NCBI GenBank assembly: GCA_027485695.1
Contig: JAIXQO010000009.1
Span: forward strand, 1 to 64,000
Reading direction: 5' to 3'
Source: Pseudomonadota bacterium
GTDB taxonomy: Bacteria > Bdellovibrionota > UBA1018
Length of the DNA stretch: 64,000 nt
Shown here: positions 51,209 through 60,956 of the stretch, in pieces
Layout: each line of letters starts with the position of its first letter
Numbering within the stretch: position 1 is the first letter of the stretch
Translations under genes and position numbers: made by a program
The notes under the pieces: generated by a model
Databases searched by the model: none
What the model was told of the DNA's origin: nothing
The model's input: the letters and a program-made list of their open reading frames with translations, nothing else

Positions 51209-52195
51209 ATGAGTAGTTTCAGTCATTTATTTTCGCGCCTTCCTGTTCTCCTTCTCGTCACCACCACATCAATCTCCGCTTTCATGCCCGCGACGTCGCA
51301 TGCCCTGGGCAAAGCAAAAACCCGCTATCAGATCAGCTTAGGTGACTCTATTTCGGCGGCTTTCATCGGCTACACACAAACCGACGCAAGCCCCGCTGGC
51401 ATCGCGTCTGATCAACCGAAACCACCCCACACCTGGCGCGGAGTTCGTTATGTTTCTGTCCTAGAGAGCAAGCGCGCCTGGTCCTGGGCGAGTGGACAGG
51501 ACATCGACTCCGTGGGAGTTCGCCTCGAGGACTATTTGAACACCCATCGCACAGGTCGCACTCGGATTCATCTGGAGATCCTCAATCAGGCGGAGTCGAG
51601 CGCCCAAGCCCGTCACATCCCGCGACAAGCGCTCCAAGCATTTGAGTCCATCGGCGGATCGGAGGGGCTCAAAGATCTCGAACTCGTCACCTTGCTCGTC
51701 GGAGCCAACGACGCTTGCCGCAGAATCGAGAATCAAGAAGAGGACATTGCCCAAATTCGGGAAGATCTACTTCTTGCTCTCTCTTATTTCTCAACGGGCC
51801 CAGCCGACCACAAGATCCCGGTTTTCTTCTCCTCGATCCCGAACATCCCAGGCCTGTCACTGCCCGAGGTCGCCCAGCACCGCGCTTACTTTGGCGTCAC
51901 CTGCCAAGCGGTCCGAGATAAAATCGTGAACTTCTGCCCGGACCTCCTCAATTGGAAAACCCCAGGCGAGTACGAGGCCTCTCTCGCTCGAGTTCGTTTC
52001 ATCAACCAGATCTTAAAAGAAACGGCTCGGGTCGCCGCAGTTCGATTCCCGACTCTCGATATTCACTACGACGAGAGTTTCTCACAGACTCAAATGGACC
52101 CAAGCTTCCTTGCTTGGGATTGTTTTCATCCCGGACGTGATGGTCAGGCATTCCTCGCAGACCAGTTCTGGAAGGCCATGCCTTGGTTTCAGTAG
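51209..52195 (+). CDS. Secreted SGNH/GDSL-family hydrolase
   Basis: A 328-residue protein with a signal peptide to about residue 32 (ATSHA-LGK). GDSIS at 45-49 places the nucleophile S47, GAND near 167-170 is block III, and WDCFHPG near 306-312 supplies Asp and His of block V. Such enzymes deacylate lipids or remove acetyl groups from polysaccharides outside the cytoplasm. The insert before GAND is long. Three cysteines in the last third may form a disulfide. Confidence 0.85.
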   Translation: MSSFSHLFSRLPVLLLVTTTSISAFMPATSHALGKAKTRYQISLGDSISAAFIGYTQTDASPAGIASDQPKPPHTWRGVRYVSVLESKRAWSWASGQDIDSVGVRLEDYLNTHRTGRTRIHLEILNQAESSAQARHIPRQALQAFESIGGSEGLKDLELVTLLVGANDACRRIENQEEDIAQIREDLLLALSYFSTGPADHKIPVFFSSIPNIPGLSLPEVAQHRAYFGVTCQAVRDKIVNFCPDLLNWKTPGEYEASLARVRFINQILKETARVAAVRFPTLDIHYDESFSQTQMDPSFLAWDCFHPGRDGQAFLADQFWKAMPWFQ

Positions 52196-52323
52196 TGAAT
52201 AAGCCTGCCTAAACCCCTGTTATGGTTAGGTTTCGCTTACTTGACCAGACCAGGAATACCTCAATGAAGAATTAATTTGCTGCATTGTGGCATTCCATGG
52301 TTTAAGACGCGCCGGAGATGACT

Positions 52324-53718
52324 ATGAGACCCTCCCCGCGCTTGAAACAAACGATTCAGACAACCTGGGCGATCGCCTCCGCGCTCGCGCTTACGGCTTG
52401 TGGAAAACCATCCGGTCCTTCCGACCCGTTGACTCCTACGCCTCAGGACCAAGTTGAACTCGACGAAATGAACGAGAATGCACCGATCGTCGACGAGAAG
52501 GTGTCCAAGCTCGACGACGAATCCGACGACACGTCGGGCGAATCGATCGGATCACTCAAGCCAGGCCAAAGCGCCGTCTCGGAAACGTCCGGAGCCGTCG
52601 GACTGGTTCGTGTTCGAATTTTTCCGCATGACCATGCCAAGAGCAACATCCCGCAGGGCCGCGACACCGTGGTCTCGAGCGTCCGACTGAAATCGAGCGG
52701 AGCTTGCCGACTCAAGAGAAATGGTCGCGATGAGCGTTTGCAAGGACTCAACGTCACACTGACCACCGCCAATTTATCCTCTAAACCTGCCTACATTGAG
52801 TGCACCGGCGGCGTCACCGTTCAGCGTGCCCGTGGCACCGCATATCGCTACGCGGGTCTGATCGAAGCCACTCGCGCGACTTACAAAAGCGGCAGGGCTT
52901 ACGTGAAACTCATCAACATCATCGAGCATGAAGAGTACCTCAAAGGCGTCGTGCCAACCGAAATGTCCGCAAGCTGGCCGCTAGAAGCCCTCAAGTCTCA
53001 GGCTGTCGCGGCACGAAGTTATTCGCTCGCCGGTCTCACCGTTCAAACCAAATCCGTCATGGAACGAGTGGGCGAACAAGACATGGTCGATACGATTCAT
53101 GACCAAGCCTACGTCGGACTCAACAAAAGCGATCCACGCAGCAATGAGGCCGTCGACGAGACCCGCGGTATCGTACTGACTCACGGCAAACGCGTGGCCA
53201 TGGCATTTTTCTCCGCCGATGCCGGCGGACACACTGAAAGCAGCGAAGGCGCTTGGGGTGGCAAAGCGTTGCCCTATTGTCGCGCGAAAAAAGAGCCTTT
53301 TGATTACCGTCTGAATCCGAACTCCGACTGGACCAAGACCATCACACTCTCCCGTCTTACACAGTATTTCCGGTCGGGCTCCGTGACGAACCTCAGCGTT
53401 CAAAGAAACTCAAGTGGACGAGCCTCCCGTGTAGTCTACAGTTTGGCTGGCAAATCTGCGAAATCCACGTCCGGATCCGGATTCGCCTCCGCGTTCGGCA
53501 TGCGCAGCAATTTCATCACGCCTACGATCAGCGGCAAGAGCGTCATCATTCGCGGTCGTGGATTTGGTCACGGAGTGGGAATGAGTCAGTGGGGTGCCAA
53601 AATCCTCTCCACGCACTCAGGTTGGAACTACCGCCAAATTCTCGAGTTCTACTATGAGGGCACGTCCCTTCTCCGACTCGTGAACCACTCAACTGCAACA
53701 AACTCTCCGCCCATCTGA
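52324..53718 (+). CDS. SpoIID/LytB-domain lipoprotein
   Basis: 464 residues from the ATG at 52324 (GGAG 6 bases upstream). LTACG gives a lipidated C26; a disordered acidic linker (30-85) follows; the SpoIID domain spans about 140-455. The proposed catalytic Glu lies in GVVPTEMSASWP, followed by ALKSQAVAARSY; AFFSADAGGHTES and GFGHGVGMSQWGA are the later blocks. SpoIID is a lytic transglycosylase acting on stem-peptide-free glycan in spore formers; homologues in non-sporulating Gram-negatives are thought to remodel the wall. Anchoring in the outer membrane would face it toward peptidoglycan. Confidence 0.9.
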   Translation: MRPSPRLKQTIQTTWAIASALALTACGKPSGPSDPLTPTPQDQVELDEMNENAPIVDEKVSKLDDESDDTSGESIGSLKPGQSAVSETSGAVGLVRVRIFPHDHAKSNIPQGRDTVVSSVRLKSSGACRLKRNGRDERLQGLNVTLTTANLSSKPAYIECTGGVTVQRARGTAYRYAGLIEATRATYKSGRAYVKLINIIEHEEYLKGVVPTEMSASWPLEALKSQAVAARSYSLAGLTVQTKSVMERVGEQDMVDTIHDQAYVGLNKSDPRSNEAVDETRGIVLTHGKRVAMAFFSADAGGHTESSEGAWGGKALPYCRAKKEPFDYRLNPNSDWTKTITLSRLTQYFRSGSVTNLSVQRNSSGRASRVVYSLAGKSAKSTSGSGFASAFGMRSNFITPTISGKSVIIRGRGFGHGVGMSQWGAKILSTHSGWNYRQILEFYYEGTSLLRLVNHSTATNSPPI

Positions 53719-53767
53719 GATCGGACTCGTGATTCGAGATCTTCTCGACTAAGATCGAAAGAACCGT

Positions 53768-54880
53768 ATGTGGTTCTCGATCGCACCCATCATCATCGGT
53801 TCGTTTCTTTTTAATCTCGTCTCGATGGCGCAGATGTCGGTCATCCCTGTGCTCATGCCAGAGACGGCAGGGATCGCGTTTTCGTGCTTCTTGGTTTCCA
53901 AGATCATCTTTCTGTACTTTGCCGGCAAGATCACGACCAAGCTCGGATCGCCACAAGCCTTTCGACTGAGCATTGCGATCGAAGTCCTGGCGCTCGGATT
54001 CGAAGGTTTTTTCCCACAGGCACTCCTGTTCGGCCGCTGCCTCGAAGGCACCGCGCTCGCCCTCGGGATGGTCACCTCGTTCACGTGGCTTCGCGAAGTT
54101 CACCGGAGCGAAGGCGGCCTAGAGAAATCGGTCGCCAAGATCATGACCGTCAGCGGCATCGCTGTCTTGGTCGGCCCGTGGATCGGGAGTTTCGCGGCGG
54201 ACGAACATCCGAAAACGTTTTTGTGGGTCTCATCCGCCGTCTATTTACTCTTCCTCATCTACTTGAACTATTTCCGGCCGTTTGAACGCACGCTGGCGAG
54301 TCTCCCGGATGCCAAAGCGCCCGTTCGACTCACGAATCAAAAACACAAAACCGAGAAAAACTGGCCTGCCATGATCGCACTTGCGGCCACACACGCCATC
54401 GGCGTCGGGCTCCAGCCGCTCGTTTCGTGGTGGGGGAAAAACCTTTTTATCGCCAAGACCCATGGCGCGAGCATTACCTTTGGCGTAGTTGGCCTGGGAT
54501 TCGTACTCGGGACGTTTCTTCGCGTGAAAAATCACCGCGTCTCCTACTTGATCGGCGCGATTGGAATCGCTGGCATCGAACTCTCCATTCACTTCACGGC
54601 TTTTTTCCCGGTTTGGCTGGTAGCGGTGTTTGGGATGGGATTCTGGTACGCCAACCGTTCCCGCGCACTCACTGCGCACCTCGGATGGGAGAGCGCCGCT
54701 CACTATGGCGAGGATCAAGCCGTCTGGCTGTTCTGGACCGGTCTACCGTCGGCGCTCGTTCCGATGGTGATCTGGAGCATCAAAGAGCCCGAAGCACTCG
54801 CCATCCGTATACCGATCATCGCCTTGGTCACTTGCCTGAGTTTCATCGGGTACATGGAGTTTGGCCGAAGGTCTACCTGA
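53768..54880 (+). CDS. Major facilitator superfamily transporter
   Basis: 370 residues with about ten to eleven membrane helices. The loop after helix 2 carries GKITTKLGSPQAFR, a degenerate form of the MFS GxxxDRxGRR motif, and RCLEGTALALGMVTSF fits motif-B helix 4 with its arginine. A central cytoplasmic loop (about 180-200, Lys-rich) divides the halves. The substrate is unknown. It starts 49 bases after the SpoIID gene. Confidence 0.8.
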   Translation: MWFSIAPIIIGSFLFNLVSMAQMSVIPVLMPETAGIAFSCFLVSKIIFLYFAGKITTKLGSPQAFRLSIAIEVLALGFEGFFPQALLFGRCLEGTALALGMVTSFTWLREVHRSEGGLEKSVAKIMTVSGIAVLVGPWIGSFAADEHPKTFLWVSSAVYLLFLIYLNYFRPFERTLASLPDAKAPVRLTNQKHKTEKNWPAMIALAATHAIGVGLQPLVSWWGKNLFIAKTHGASITFGVVGLGFVLGTFLRVKNHRVSYLIGAIGIAGIELSIHFTAFFPVWLVAVFGMGFWYANRSRALTAHLGWESAAHYGEDQAVWLFWTGLPSALVPMVIWSIKEPEALAIRIPIIALVTCLSFIGYMEFGRRST

Positions 54881-54931
54881 AGCGGCATTTACGCTTGTCA
54901 CTCCAAAACTCACCTGAGATCATTTCGGCAT

Positions 54932-56245
54932 ATGAAATCCCGTCGGATCTGGGCGAGCTTATTTGATTTCTTCTTCCTGTATCTCAACGTTCAATTCGCC
55001 AAACTTCTTTTTGCCCATTCCTACGAATTCGAAATCTTAGTCTCGGTGCTGATCCCGGTCATCGCCTGGGTTCCTTACGCTTATCTACTGCAGCGTTTTT
55101 TTCGGCAAACCTTCGGACAATACTTATTCGGACTTGAGCGAACAGTTCGCGGCTCCGATGCCCACGCCCGTCGCATCTATGATTGGATTTTTAACACGGA
55201 CGTTCGCTCCACTTCGATGCGACTTCCGGGTTGGCAGGCGTTTTTCTGTTTGATCGCGAATCTCGCCCTCGGTCTCGGACTCTCAACCGCCGCCATTTCC
55301 CAGGACCTCACCCTCCGAAAATGGAAACAAAAAGAATTAGTCGCATTCATTCCCGACACGACTAATCCCGCCACCCGCACGCAGATTCTGCCACTCTATT
55401 ACGCGCTGGCCGCGATTCCCGATCAACACGACGGGGTACCACTTCAATGGAGTCTGCCTTACGAACGTCGGTCTCAGTCGCGCCAGTTCTTGGGGAAAAT
55501 CGTCCTCAAGTGGAACGATGAGCTCGACGCCTCGATCTCGTTCTCTGGTCCGCTGACGTTCAAACGAAACGTTTCGACCGAACAGTGGAGAGCCTGCCTC
55601 TTGCGCCTCGCCGGTTGTCGGGGGCTGCGCTCCGAGCTGATCAAGACCTATCTGAAAAATCTCACCGACTGGGGACGTCTCGAAGAACTCGCTTGGGTCG
55701 AAGTTTCTCATCCATTCTTGAAGCCGCATGAATCACCGCGTGGAATCCTCATTTCTGGGCCGATCGGCAACCACTCGGCACGTCGCCGAACCGTGTTTTT
55801 GCTCCTGAATCCAAATCTCTCCTATCAAGCAATCACCCTGGATCGTCCAGCCACGCAGGCCGGGGCACGTGCTGAGGATCTGTTCTATCAAATCATTTCG
55901 AGCATTCGAGTGACTTCAGAACTTGCCGCCCCCAGAACTTGGATCGATGGACTGCTCTCGCAGTTTCGTCCGGCGCAACACCCTTCCTTGGCTGAAGTCA
56001 CGCAGGCTCAAAAACTGCTGCTCTCGAAACTCACGGTCAATCCGGACTCGCCTGAGCCCTATTATCACCTGTTTAAATTCACTGAGATCGAATACGACCT
56101 CTCGCTTGCGCAGAATGAACTCAAGCGCACAGCATCTGCTCGCAAACTTTTTGCAGTGATCCTGTCGTATGCTCGAGAAGTGGGCATGAAAGGTCCGCAG
56201 CTCGCTGAAATCGAACAAAAGGTCGCCTCCACCGAAAAAAAATAG
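54932..56245 (+). CDS. RDD-domain membrane protein with soluble C-terminal domain
   Basis: A 437-residue protein. Residues 1-120 are an RDD domain: RRIWASLFDFFFLYLN (arginine and aspartate of the motif), QTFGQYLFGLE, and three membrane helices (about 8-25, 33-53, 98-118). The remaining 300 residues are soluble, with mixed strands and, at the end, helical repeat-like sequence (310-437). RDD proteins have been linked to ion exchange, but the function of this fusion is unknown. It lies 10 bases before the pseudouridine synthase gene, heading a four-gene run. Confidence 0.7.
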   Translation: MKSRRIWASLFDFFFLYLNVQFAKLLFAHSYEFEILVSVLIPVIAWVPYAYLLQRFFRQTFGQYLFGLERTVRGSDAHARRIYDWIFNTDVRSTSMRLPGWQAFFCLIANLALGLGLSTAAISQDLTLRKWKQKELVAFIPDTTNPATRTQILPLYYALAAIPDQHDGVPLQWSLPYERRSQSRQFLGKIVLKWNDELDASISFSGPLTFKRNVSTEQWRACLLRLAGCRGLRSELIKTYLKNLTDWGRLEELAWVEVSHPFLKPHESPRGILISGPIGNHSARRRTVFLLLNPNLSYQAITLDRPATQAGARAEDLFYQIISSIRVTSELAAPRTWIDGLLSQFRPAQHPSLAEVTQAQKLLLSKLTVNPDSPEPYYHLFKFTEIEYDLSLAQNELKRTASARKLFAVILSYAREVGMKGPQLAEIEQKVASTEKK

Positions 56246-56255
56246 CCGAGAAAAA

Positions 56256-56966
56256 ATGAGTGATCTCCCACAAATCTTGAGCGAAGTCGGCCCGCTCGTT
56301 TTCGTCGCAAAACCCAGCGGCTGGCCCAGCGTCCCCGTTGAAGAAAGCTCCAAAACCTCGGTCGCTCATTGGTTATGCGAAGCTATGCCCGAACTAAAAA
56401 CTGTCGGCGGTACGGACTACGGCGCGCTTCACCGCTTGGACGAAGGCACGAGCGGCGTACTTGCGTTTGCACGGAACGAAGAGACCTACCAGCGTTGGCG
56501 GGGCCTCTGGAATACGGACGCCGTGCATAAGCGCTACCGCGCGATCCTTACGAAACCCATCAGTAAGGGCGTGCAAATACTTTTTCCCATCGGACGTTCC
56601 GAGAAGACCAAGAAGAAATCCATCGCCATCCGTGGCCCCGCGGACCTCAGAAAAATTCGTGGTCGACCGATGGACGCCCAGACGACTATCCTCTCTTGTC
56701 GAGAGATTCGCGGATCCGTATCAGACGTCGCAATTCGGATCGAAACGGGTGCCCCTCACCAGATCCGCTGTCATCTCTCAGCTCAGGGACACCCCCTCTT
56801 AGGGGACGCGCTCTACGGCGGACTAAACGCCTCTCGACTCTACCTCCATTTGGAGCGGCTCGAGATTCGCGACCCGGAATCCCGCGCACGATTCACGATT
56901 GAATGCCCGATCAACGGAGACCAATGGCCGATGGAATCTGATTTCCCCAAGGACACCACCCCATGA
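56256..56966 (+). CDS. RluA-family pseudouridine synthase
   Basis: 236 residues. FVAKPSGWPS is the family entry strand; the catalytic Asp is D62 in HRLDEGTSGVLAF; KRYRAILTKP and APHQIRCHLSAQGHPLLGDALYGG are the later blocks. No S4 domain is present, as in RluA, RluE and TruC types. Isomerises a uridine in rRNA or tRNA; the target cannot be told. The stop overlaps the corA-like ATG by 4 bases. Confidence 0.9.
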   Translation: MSDLPQILSEVGPLVFVAKPSGWPSVPVEESSKTSVAHWLCEAMPELKTVGGTDYGALHRLDEGTSGVLAFARNEETYQRWRGLWNTDAVHKRYRAILTKPISKGVQILFPIGRSEKTKKKSIAIRGPADLRKIRGRPMDAQTTILSCREIRGSVSDVAIRIETGAPHQIRCHLSAQGHPLLGDALYGGLNASRLYLHLERLEIRDPESRARFTIECPINGDQWPMESDFPKDTTP

Positions 56967-57892
56967 GCTTGAATCATTTTCGCGAAACTCCGGAATTCAC
57001 TTGGACAGATCTCTCGAACCCGAAACGCGAGAGTTTTAAATCCATCGCTACCCAGTTCCCACTCTCCCCAAACGACATCGAAGACTGCATGAACCCCCGT
57101 CACCTCCCGAAGCGTGAGGCGAGGACGGATCAGTTTCAGTTCTTGCTCCTTCGGGTTTTTGATCCCAACGCAAAACCAGACGCCGCCAATACTCATCAAT
57201 TGACGCGGAAATTCGCCATCTACTACAGCGAGACCAAAATCCTCACCGTTCATCGCGCGGATTTCGAGGCCTTAAACGCGATCCAAAGTCGCACGGACAT
57301 CACCACCCCACGAGAGGCCATTCAGGCACTCCTCACTTGGGCGATTCAGTCTTATGCGCCGACGCTTGAACAAGCGCAGACCGAATTCGAGGAGCTCGAG
57401 GCAGCTGCATTCCGGGTGCCGGGCGCGAAACGTTACCGAATCAAAACGGCTTATCAGCTCCGTCGGCGAATGTTCGTCGTCAAGCGTATGCTCAGGCTCA
57501 CGCGTGATTTACTGCTCAACAGCGGGTTTGAACACGATGTCCGAGATTCCGCGGACCAACTCCTCTTCTATGCCGAAGAGCTACATGAGAGCGTTACGCA
57601 GCTCATGCAAATCCAGCTCTCGATCGTTTCGCAGGATACGAATGAGAGTTCGCTCAAACTCAATGACTCGATGAAAATCCTGACGGTTTTCTCAGCATTT
57701 TTTCTCCCGCTCAATTTCATTGCCGGTGTTTACGGGATGAATTTCGAATGGATGCCCGAACTGAAATGGAGATACGGTTATCCGATTGCCCTCGGCGCCA
57801 TGACCTTGGTCTCGATCATGACTTGGCTCGGTTTTAAACGCTCCCGAATCATCGCAACTTCGAACTCGCAGAAAAAAGGACGGCAACCATGA
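56963..57892 (+). CDS. CorA-family divalent-cation channel
   Basis: 309 residues. A large cytoplasmic alpha/beta funnel is followed by a long helix (about 140-235) and two C-terminal membrane helices; YGMN (257-260) at the end of the first is the selectivity signature for hydrated Mg. The first helix is the pore. The glutamates after GMN (FEWMPEL) fit the periplasmic loop. It forms pentamers in the inner membrane; some relatives carry Co, Ni or Zn. It overlaps its neighbours by 4 bases on both sides. Confidence 0.92.
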   Translation: MSLNHFRETPEFTWTDLSNPKRESFKSIATQFPLSPNDIEDCMNPRHLPKREARTDQFQFLLLRVFDPNAKPDAANTHQLTRKFAIYYSETKILTVHRADFEALNAIQSRTDITTPREAIQALLTWAIQSYAPTLEQAQTEFEELEAAAFRVPGAKRYRIKTAYQLRRRMFVVKRMLRLTRDLLLNSGFEHDVRDSADQLLFYAEELHESVTQLMQIQLSIVSQDTNESSLKLNDSMKILTVFSAFFLPLNFIAGVYGMNFEWMPELKWRYGYPIALGAMTLVSIMTWLGFKRSRIIATSNSQKKGRQP

Positions 57893-58890
57893 GAATTCAA
57901 CCCTACTGCATCGGAAGCGGCAGATCCGCCGACGCGATTCAAAAAGCGCTCTTCGTCATCTCGCAGACCCATCCCCATTACGAGATTCTTCCGACCCTCT
58001 CCGTCCCGCGTGGACAATCCGTTCCTCGCGTTCAAGAGTCGGCGGTTGATTTCAAAAACGTTCTTTTTATCGCAAATCCCCATGCGCTGCACGCGCCTGC
58101 GCTCTTAGAGGCGGCGGCGCACGGTTTCGATGCAGCCGTGGTCGAGAAACCTGCTGCCGTAAACAAAGAACAAATCGACGAACTAACGGACCTAAAAATC
58201 CCGGTCGCCGTTCTCCACGGATACCGGGAATCCTGGGGAATTCATACCTTAAGACGTATGCACACGGAGGGACAGTTCGGAGAGCTCATCGCAGTCGAAG
58301 GTCGTTACTGGCAATCTTCAGCCGCGTCTCGAGCGATTCAACCCAACTCCGCCAAACGCACCTGGAAAGATGATCCGTCCCTGAGCGGACACTACGATAC
58401 GCTGATTGATATCGGCGTACATTGGTTGGATGCCGCTTGCGCGCTCGTCGGCGCGATTCCGCAAAAAGGCGTGCTCTCGCTCTCGCATCTCAACAGCGGC
58501 CATTCCGCGCACCGAGATTCCCATGCTCAGATTTTCGTGCGGTTTCCCGGCGGCGCGACCGGCATGGGTTCGATCTCAAAAACACTCCATGGCGAAAACA
58601 ACCGCTTCGAAATCACGATGATCGGAACGCTCAAGAGCGCAACCTGGAGATTCCTCGCCCCCGATGAAATCGAAATTGGCGAAGGCGGCCGAAAAACGAT
58701 CCTACCGCGTGTGAGTGGAGATACCCCGTCCTCGATGCCGCCGTTTCACGCATTGGGCTGGATCGAAGGTTATATTGGGGTGATCGAAAAACTCCTGCGC
58801 GAACTCGAGGGAGATTCTTCGGTGGATTACCCAAGGCTACCCAAACATCTGGAAATGCTGAGGGCGCTTTTTGAAATGGAGAGACTCTAA
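57889..58890 (+). CDS. Gfo/Idh/MocA-family oxidoreductase
   Basis: A 333-residue NAD(P)-dependent sugar-type dehydrogenase. The Rossmann start is atypical (CIGSGRSADAI rather than GxGxxG); LFIANPHALHAPALLEAA and VVEKPAA with EKP at 86-88 are the family cofactor motifs; GHYDTLIDIGVHWLDAACAL carries the catalytic Asp and His. It shares a 4-base overlap with the corA-like gene; no metabolic link between the two is obvious. Confidence 0.88.
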   Translation: MRIQPYCIGSGRSADAIQKALFVISQTHPHYEILPTLSVPRGQSVPRVQESAVDFKNVLFIANPHALHAPALLEAAAHGFDAAVVEKPAAVNKEQIDELTDLKIPVAVLHGYRESWGIHTLRRMHTEGQFGELIAVEGRYWQSSAASRAIQPNSAKRTWKDDPSLSGHYDTLIDIGVHWLDAACALVGAIPQKGVLSLSHLNSGHSAHRDSHAQIFVRFPGGATGMGSISKTLHGENNRFEITMIGTLKSATWRFLAPDEIEIGEGGRKTILPRVSGDTPSSMPPFHALGWIEGYIGVIEKLLRELEGDSSVDYPRLPKHLEMLRALFEMERL

Positions 58891-58908
58891 CCGACGCCCC
58901 CCCACATT

Positions 58909-59664
58909 TCAGTGATTGAAATATTCCTTGCCCAAGATCTGTGGGCAAACGTGATCGATATCCCACTCATCGAGCGCAAGCATCACACCCCGAGACGGCG
59001 GCAAGAACCATTCGACCGATTCCAGGAAACGTTCAACTTCGTCCTCGTTTTTGAAATCGGATTCTTTTTTACCGAGCACGATCTGACGTGTCGGAGTGAA
59101 TACGTGAGCCATCACCATTCCGACCTGCAGCTCCGACATTTTCCAGGCGTCGCGCAGGTAGATAGCGATTTTTTTCTGAATTTCAAAAGCCAAGAACGCC
59201 TCAGGAATCGATCCAATATGAAGATCAACCGATTCACCCGGATCAGCGTCCGAGTCCCCTTGGAGCAGCATTTGCTCGATTTCTTCGATGTCGGCTGGAT
59301 CACCCATCAGGTTACCAAACTCTACCAGTGCGGCGATCTGTCCGAGGGACAGCAGGTGCAAAGGAGCATCATCCGTCGAAAGCGTCGGGAAAATCGCAAT
59401 TCCCGAACCCTCCATCAGGCAAACATTTTGTATCTCCTGAATACTCGTAAAAGGATTGCCCTGCGCTCCTGTAGCTGGAAACCCGAGCGCCACGTACAGA
59501 TGCCCGTCCGGCCCCGGGATTGGGCTGCCAGCGTCGATTCGAATGAGGGCAGCTGTGGGTAAAGCCTCTCCGAACGCGTTGGCCCACTCGTCATCACGCA
59601 GGTCTTCTTCGAGTTGGAGGAGTTTCCAGAGGTGCTGGGTGTAGGCGTTGTTAGCACTTTTCAT
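58909..59664 (-). CDS. Hypothetical cytoplasmic acidic protein
   Basis: 251 residues from the ATG at 59664 (MKSANNAYTQHLWKLL). Acidic, without signal peptide or membrane helix. Repeated short strands such as IRIDAGSPIPGPDGHLYVALGFPATG and a helical middle recall SseB-like two-domain layouts, but I cannot confirm any family. It is convergent with the Gfo/Idh/MocA gene, 18 bases apart, and divergent from the OmpA-like gene. Confidence 0.55.
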   Translation of the reverse strand: MKSANNAYTQHLWKLLQLEEDLRDDEWANAFGEALPTAALIRIDAGSPIPGPDGHLYVALGFPATGAQGNPFTSIQEIQNVCLMEGSGIAIFPTLSTDDAPLHLLSLGQIAALVEFGNLMGDPADIEEIEQMLLQGDSDADPGESVDLHIGSIPEAFLAFEIQKKIAIYLRDAWKMSELQVGMVMAHVFTPTRQIVLGKKESDFKNEDEVERFLESVEWFLPPSRGVMLALDEWDIDHVCPQILGKEYFNH

Positions 59665-59803
59665 TTTAGTATTATGATTAAAATACAAGTATTTGGACAG
59701 AGCAACTAAACGATTCGGCTCTTACATATCGATGAGGACACCCCGGCACCATTGTCATCGCTAAAAATCTGAAGTTTTCAGATAAAATGGCCGATACGCC
59801 CAC

Positions 59804-60943
59804 ATGTGGCTATTATCCGCGATCGCACTCATTCCGCTCCAACTATCGTTAGCGGGCGAATACTGCACTCCCGTTGGTAAGCCCACTCGGATCTATCAAT
59901 CCAAAAAACCAGAAGAGTATCAAGCACTGCCGATTGCAAGCACCTATTCAGAGGCACTCAAAGACTACTATAAAGTCGTCAACTCCCCTGAAAACTACAT
60001 AGGTTTTAATTGCAAAAGTGGATCGATCACTTGGATATCAGCAGATCTATCTCAGATTTTTTCAGAGTGCTGCCAATGCCAAAACGTTAGGGATTGGTTA
60101 GAAAACACAAAAAAGATCGATTCATCGATCTGTGATCATCCAGAGATGTTCAACAGCGCTCAGAAGAAAGTTTGCACAGAGTGTTCCTCTAAACCGACCA
60201 CTTTGGAATCAGTCACCCTCGTTGGTCCAGAGATCGAAAAGATTCAAAAGCTAGTCACTGTAGAACCTCCGATCAGCTCTCCCGAAGATGGCAGTACGGC
60301 AGAGGCTATGGAATTAGGAGAGCTTCTCAAGCAAGAGCGGAAGTTGGTAGATCAGCAAGCAGATCTGAAGCATCAACAAGATGCAGAAGCCGAACGCAAG
60401 AAAGCAAAAGCGGTCGCCGACGCTAAGAAAAAAGAGTTGCTTCTAAAAAGACAGAAGGAACGAGAACGGGATCTTTTATCCATTAGCCGCCTGACTATCT
60501 CTTTTGAGTCTACCGCCATAGAGTATATGTACCCAGCTTCGAGCACATATGAAACCCATATGATTCACCAAGATGGTCAACTGAGATTCAAGGATCCTAA
60601 CCAGGCAATCACTACTTTGAAAAAGATTGCAGAGATTCTCAAGAAACATCCTGAACTAAAAATCGAGATACACTCGTTTACCATAAAGAAATTTTACTCG
60701 AACGATACCCCCGATCCGTCACTGTTCCCTTACCTCGGCAGCTCAATCCATAGATACTACCAAGAAGAATCAAGAGAGAAAGCAACCATCATAAAAAATT
60801 ACTTGATCCAATATGGACTGAGTCCTGGCCGTATTCGCAAAATACATCCGCATCCACTCCAAAACGCATTCAAAGTGAAAGACCGCTCCATTCTAATCAC
60901 GGTATTTGATGGAGATCGCCTTCTTTTGACGACGACAGAGTAG
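59804..60943 (+). CDS. Exported OmpA-like protein with N-terminal cysteine motif
   Basis: A 379-residue protein with a signal peptide to about residue 17 (LSLA-GEY). The N-terminal domain carries CxC-x17-C-x13-CxxC (C90, C92, C110, C124, C127). A charged coiled coil (about 170-225) joins it to a divergent OmpA-type domain (about 260-375): AITTLKKIAEILKKHPELKIEIHSF and REKATIIKNYLIQYGLSPGRIR, then ILITVFDG. The OmpA domain normally grips peptidoglycan. The same cysteine spacing occurs in the convergent gene at 60957, 13 bases away. Confidence 0.65.
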   Translation: MWLLSAIALIPLQLSLAGEYCTPVGKPTRIYQSKKPEEYQALPIASTYSEALKDYYKVVNSPENYIGFNCKSGSITWISADLSQIFSECCQCQNVRDWLENTKKIDSSICDHPEMFNSAQKKVCTECSSKPTTLESVTLVGPEIEKIQKLVTVEPPISSPEDGSTAEAMELGELLKQERKLVDQQADLKHQQDAEAERKKAKAVADAKKKELLLKRQKERERDLLSISRLTISFESTAIEYMYPASSTYETHMIHQDGQLRFKDPNQAITTLKKIAEILKKHPELKIEIHSFTIKKFYSNDTPDPSLFPYLGSSIHRYYQEESREKATIIKNYLIQYGLSPGRIRKIHPHPLQNAFKVKDRSILITVFDGDRLLLTTTE

Positions 60944-60956
60944 TTGAACTCTAGCA

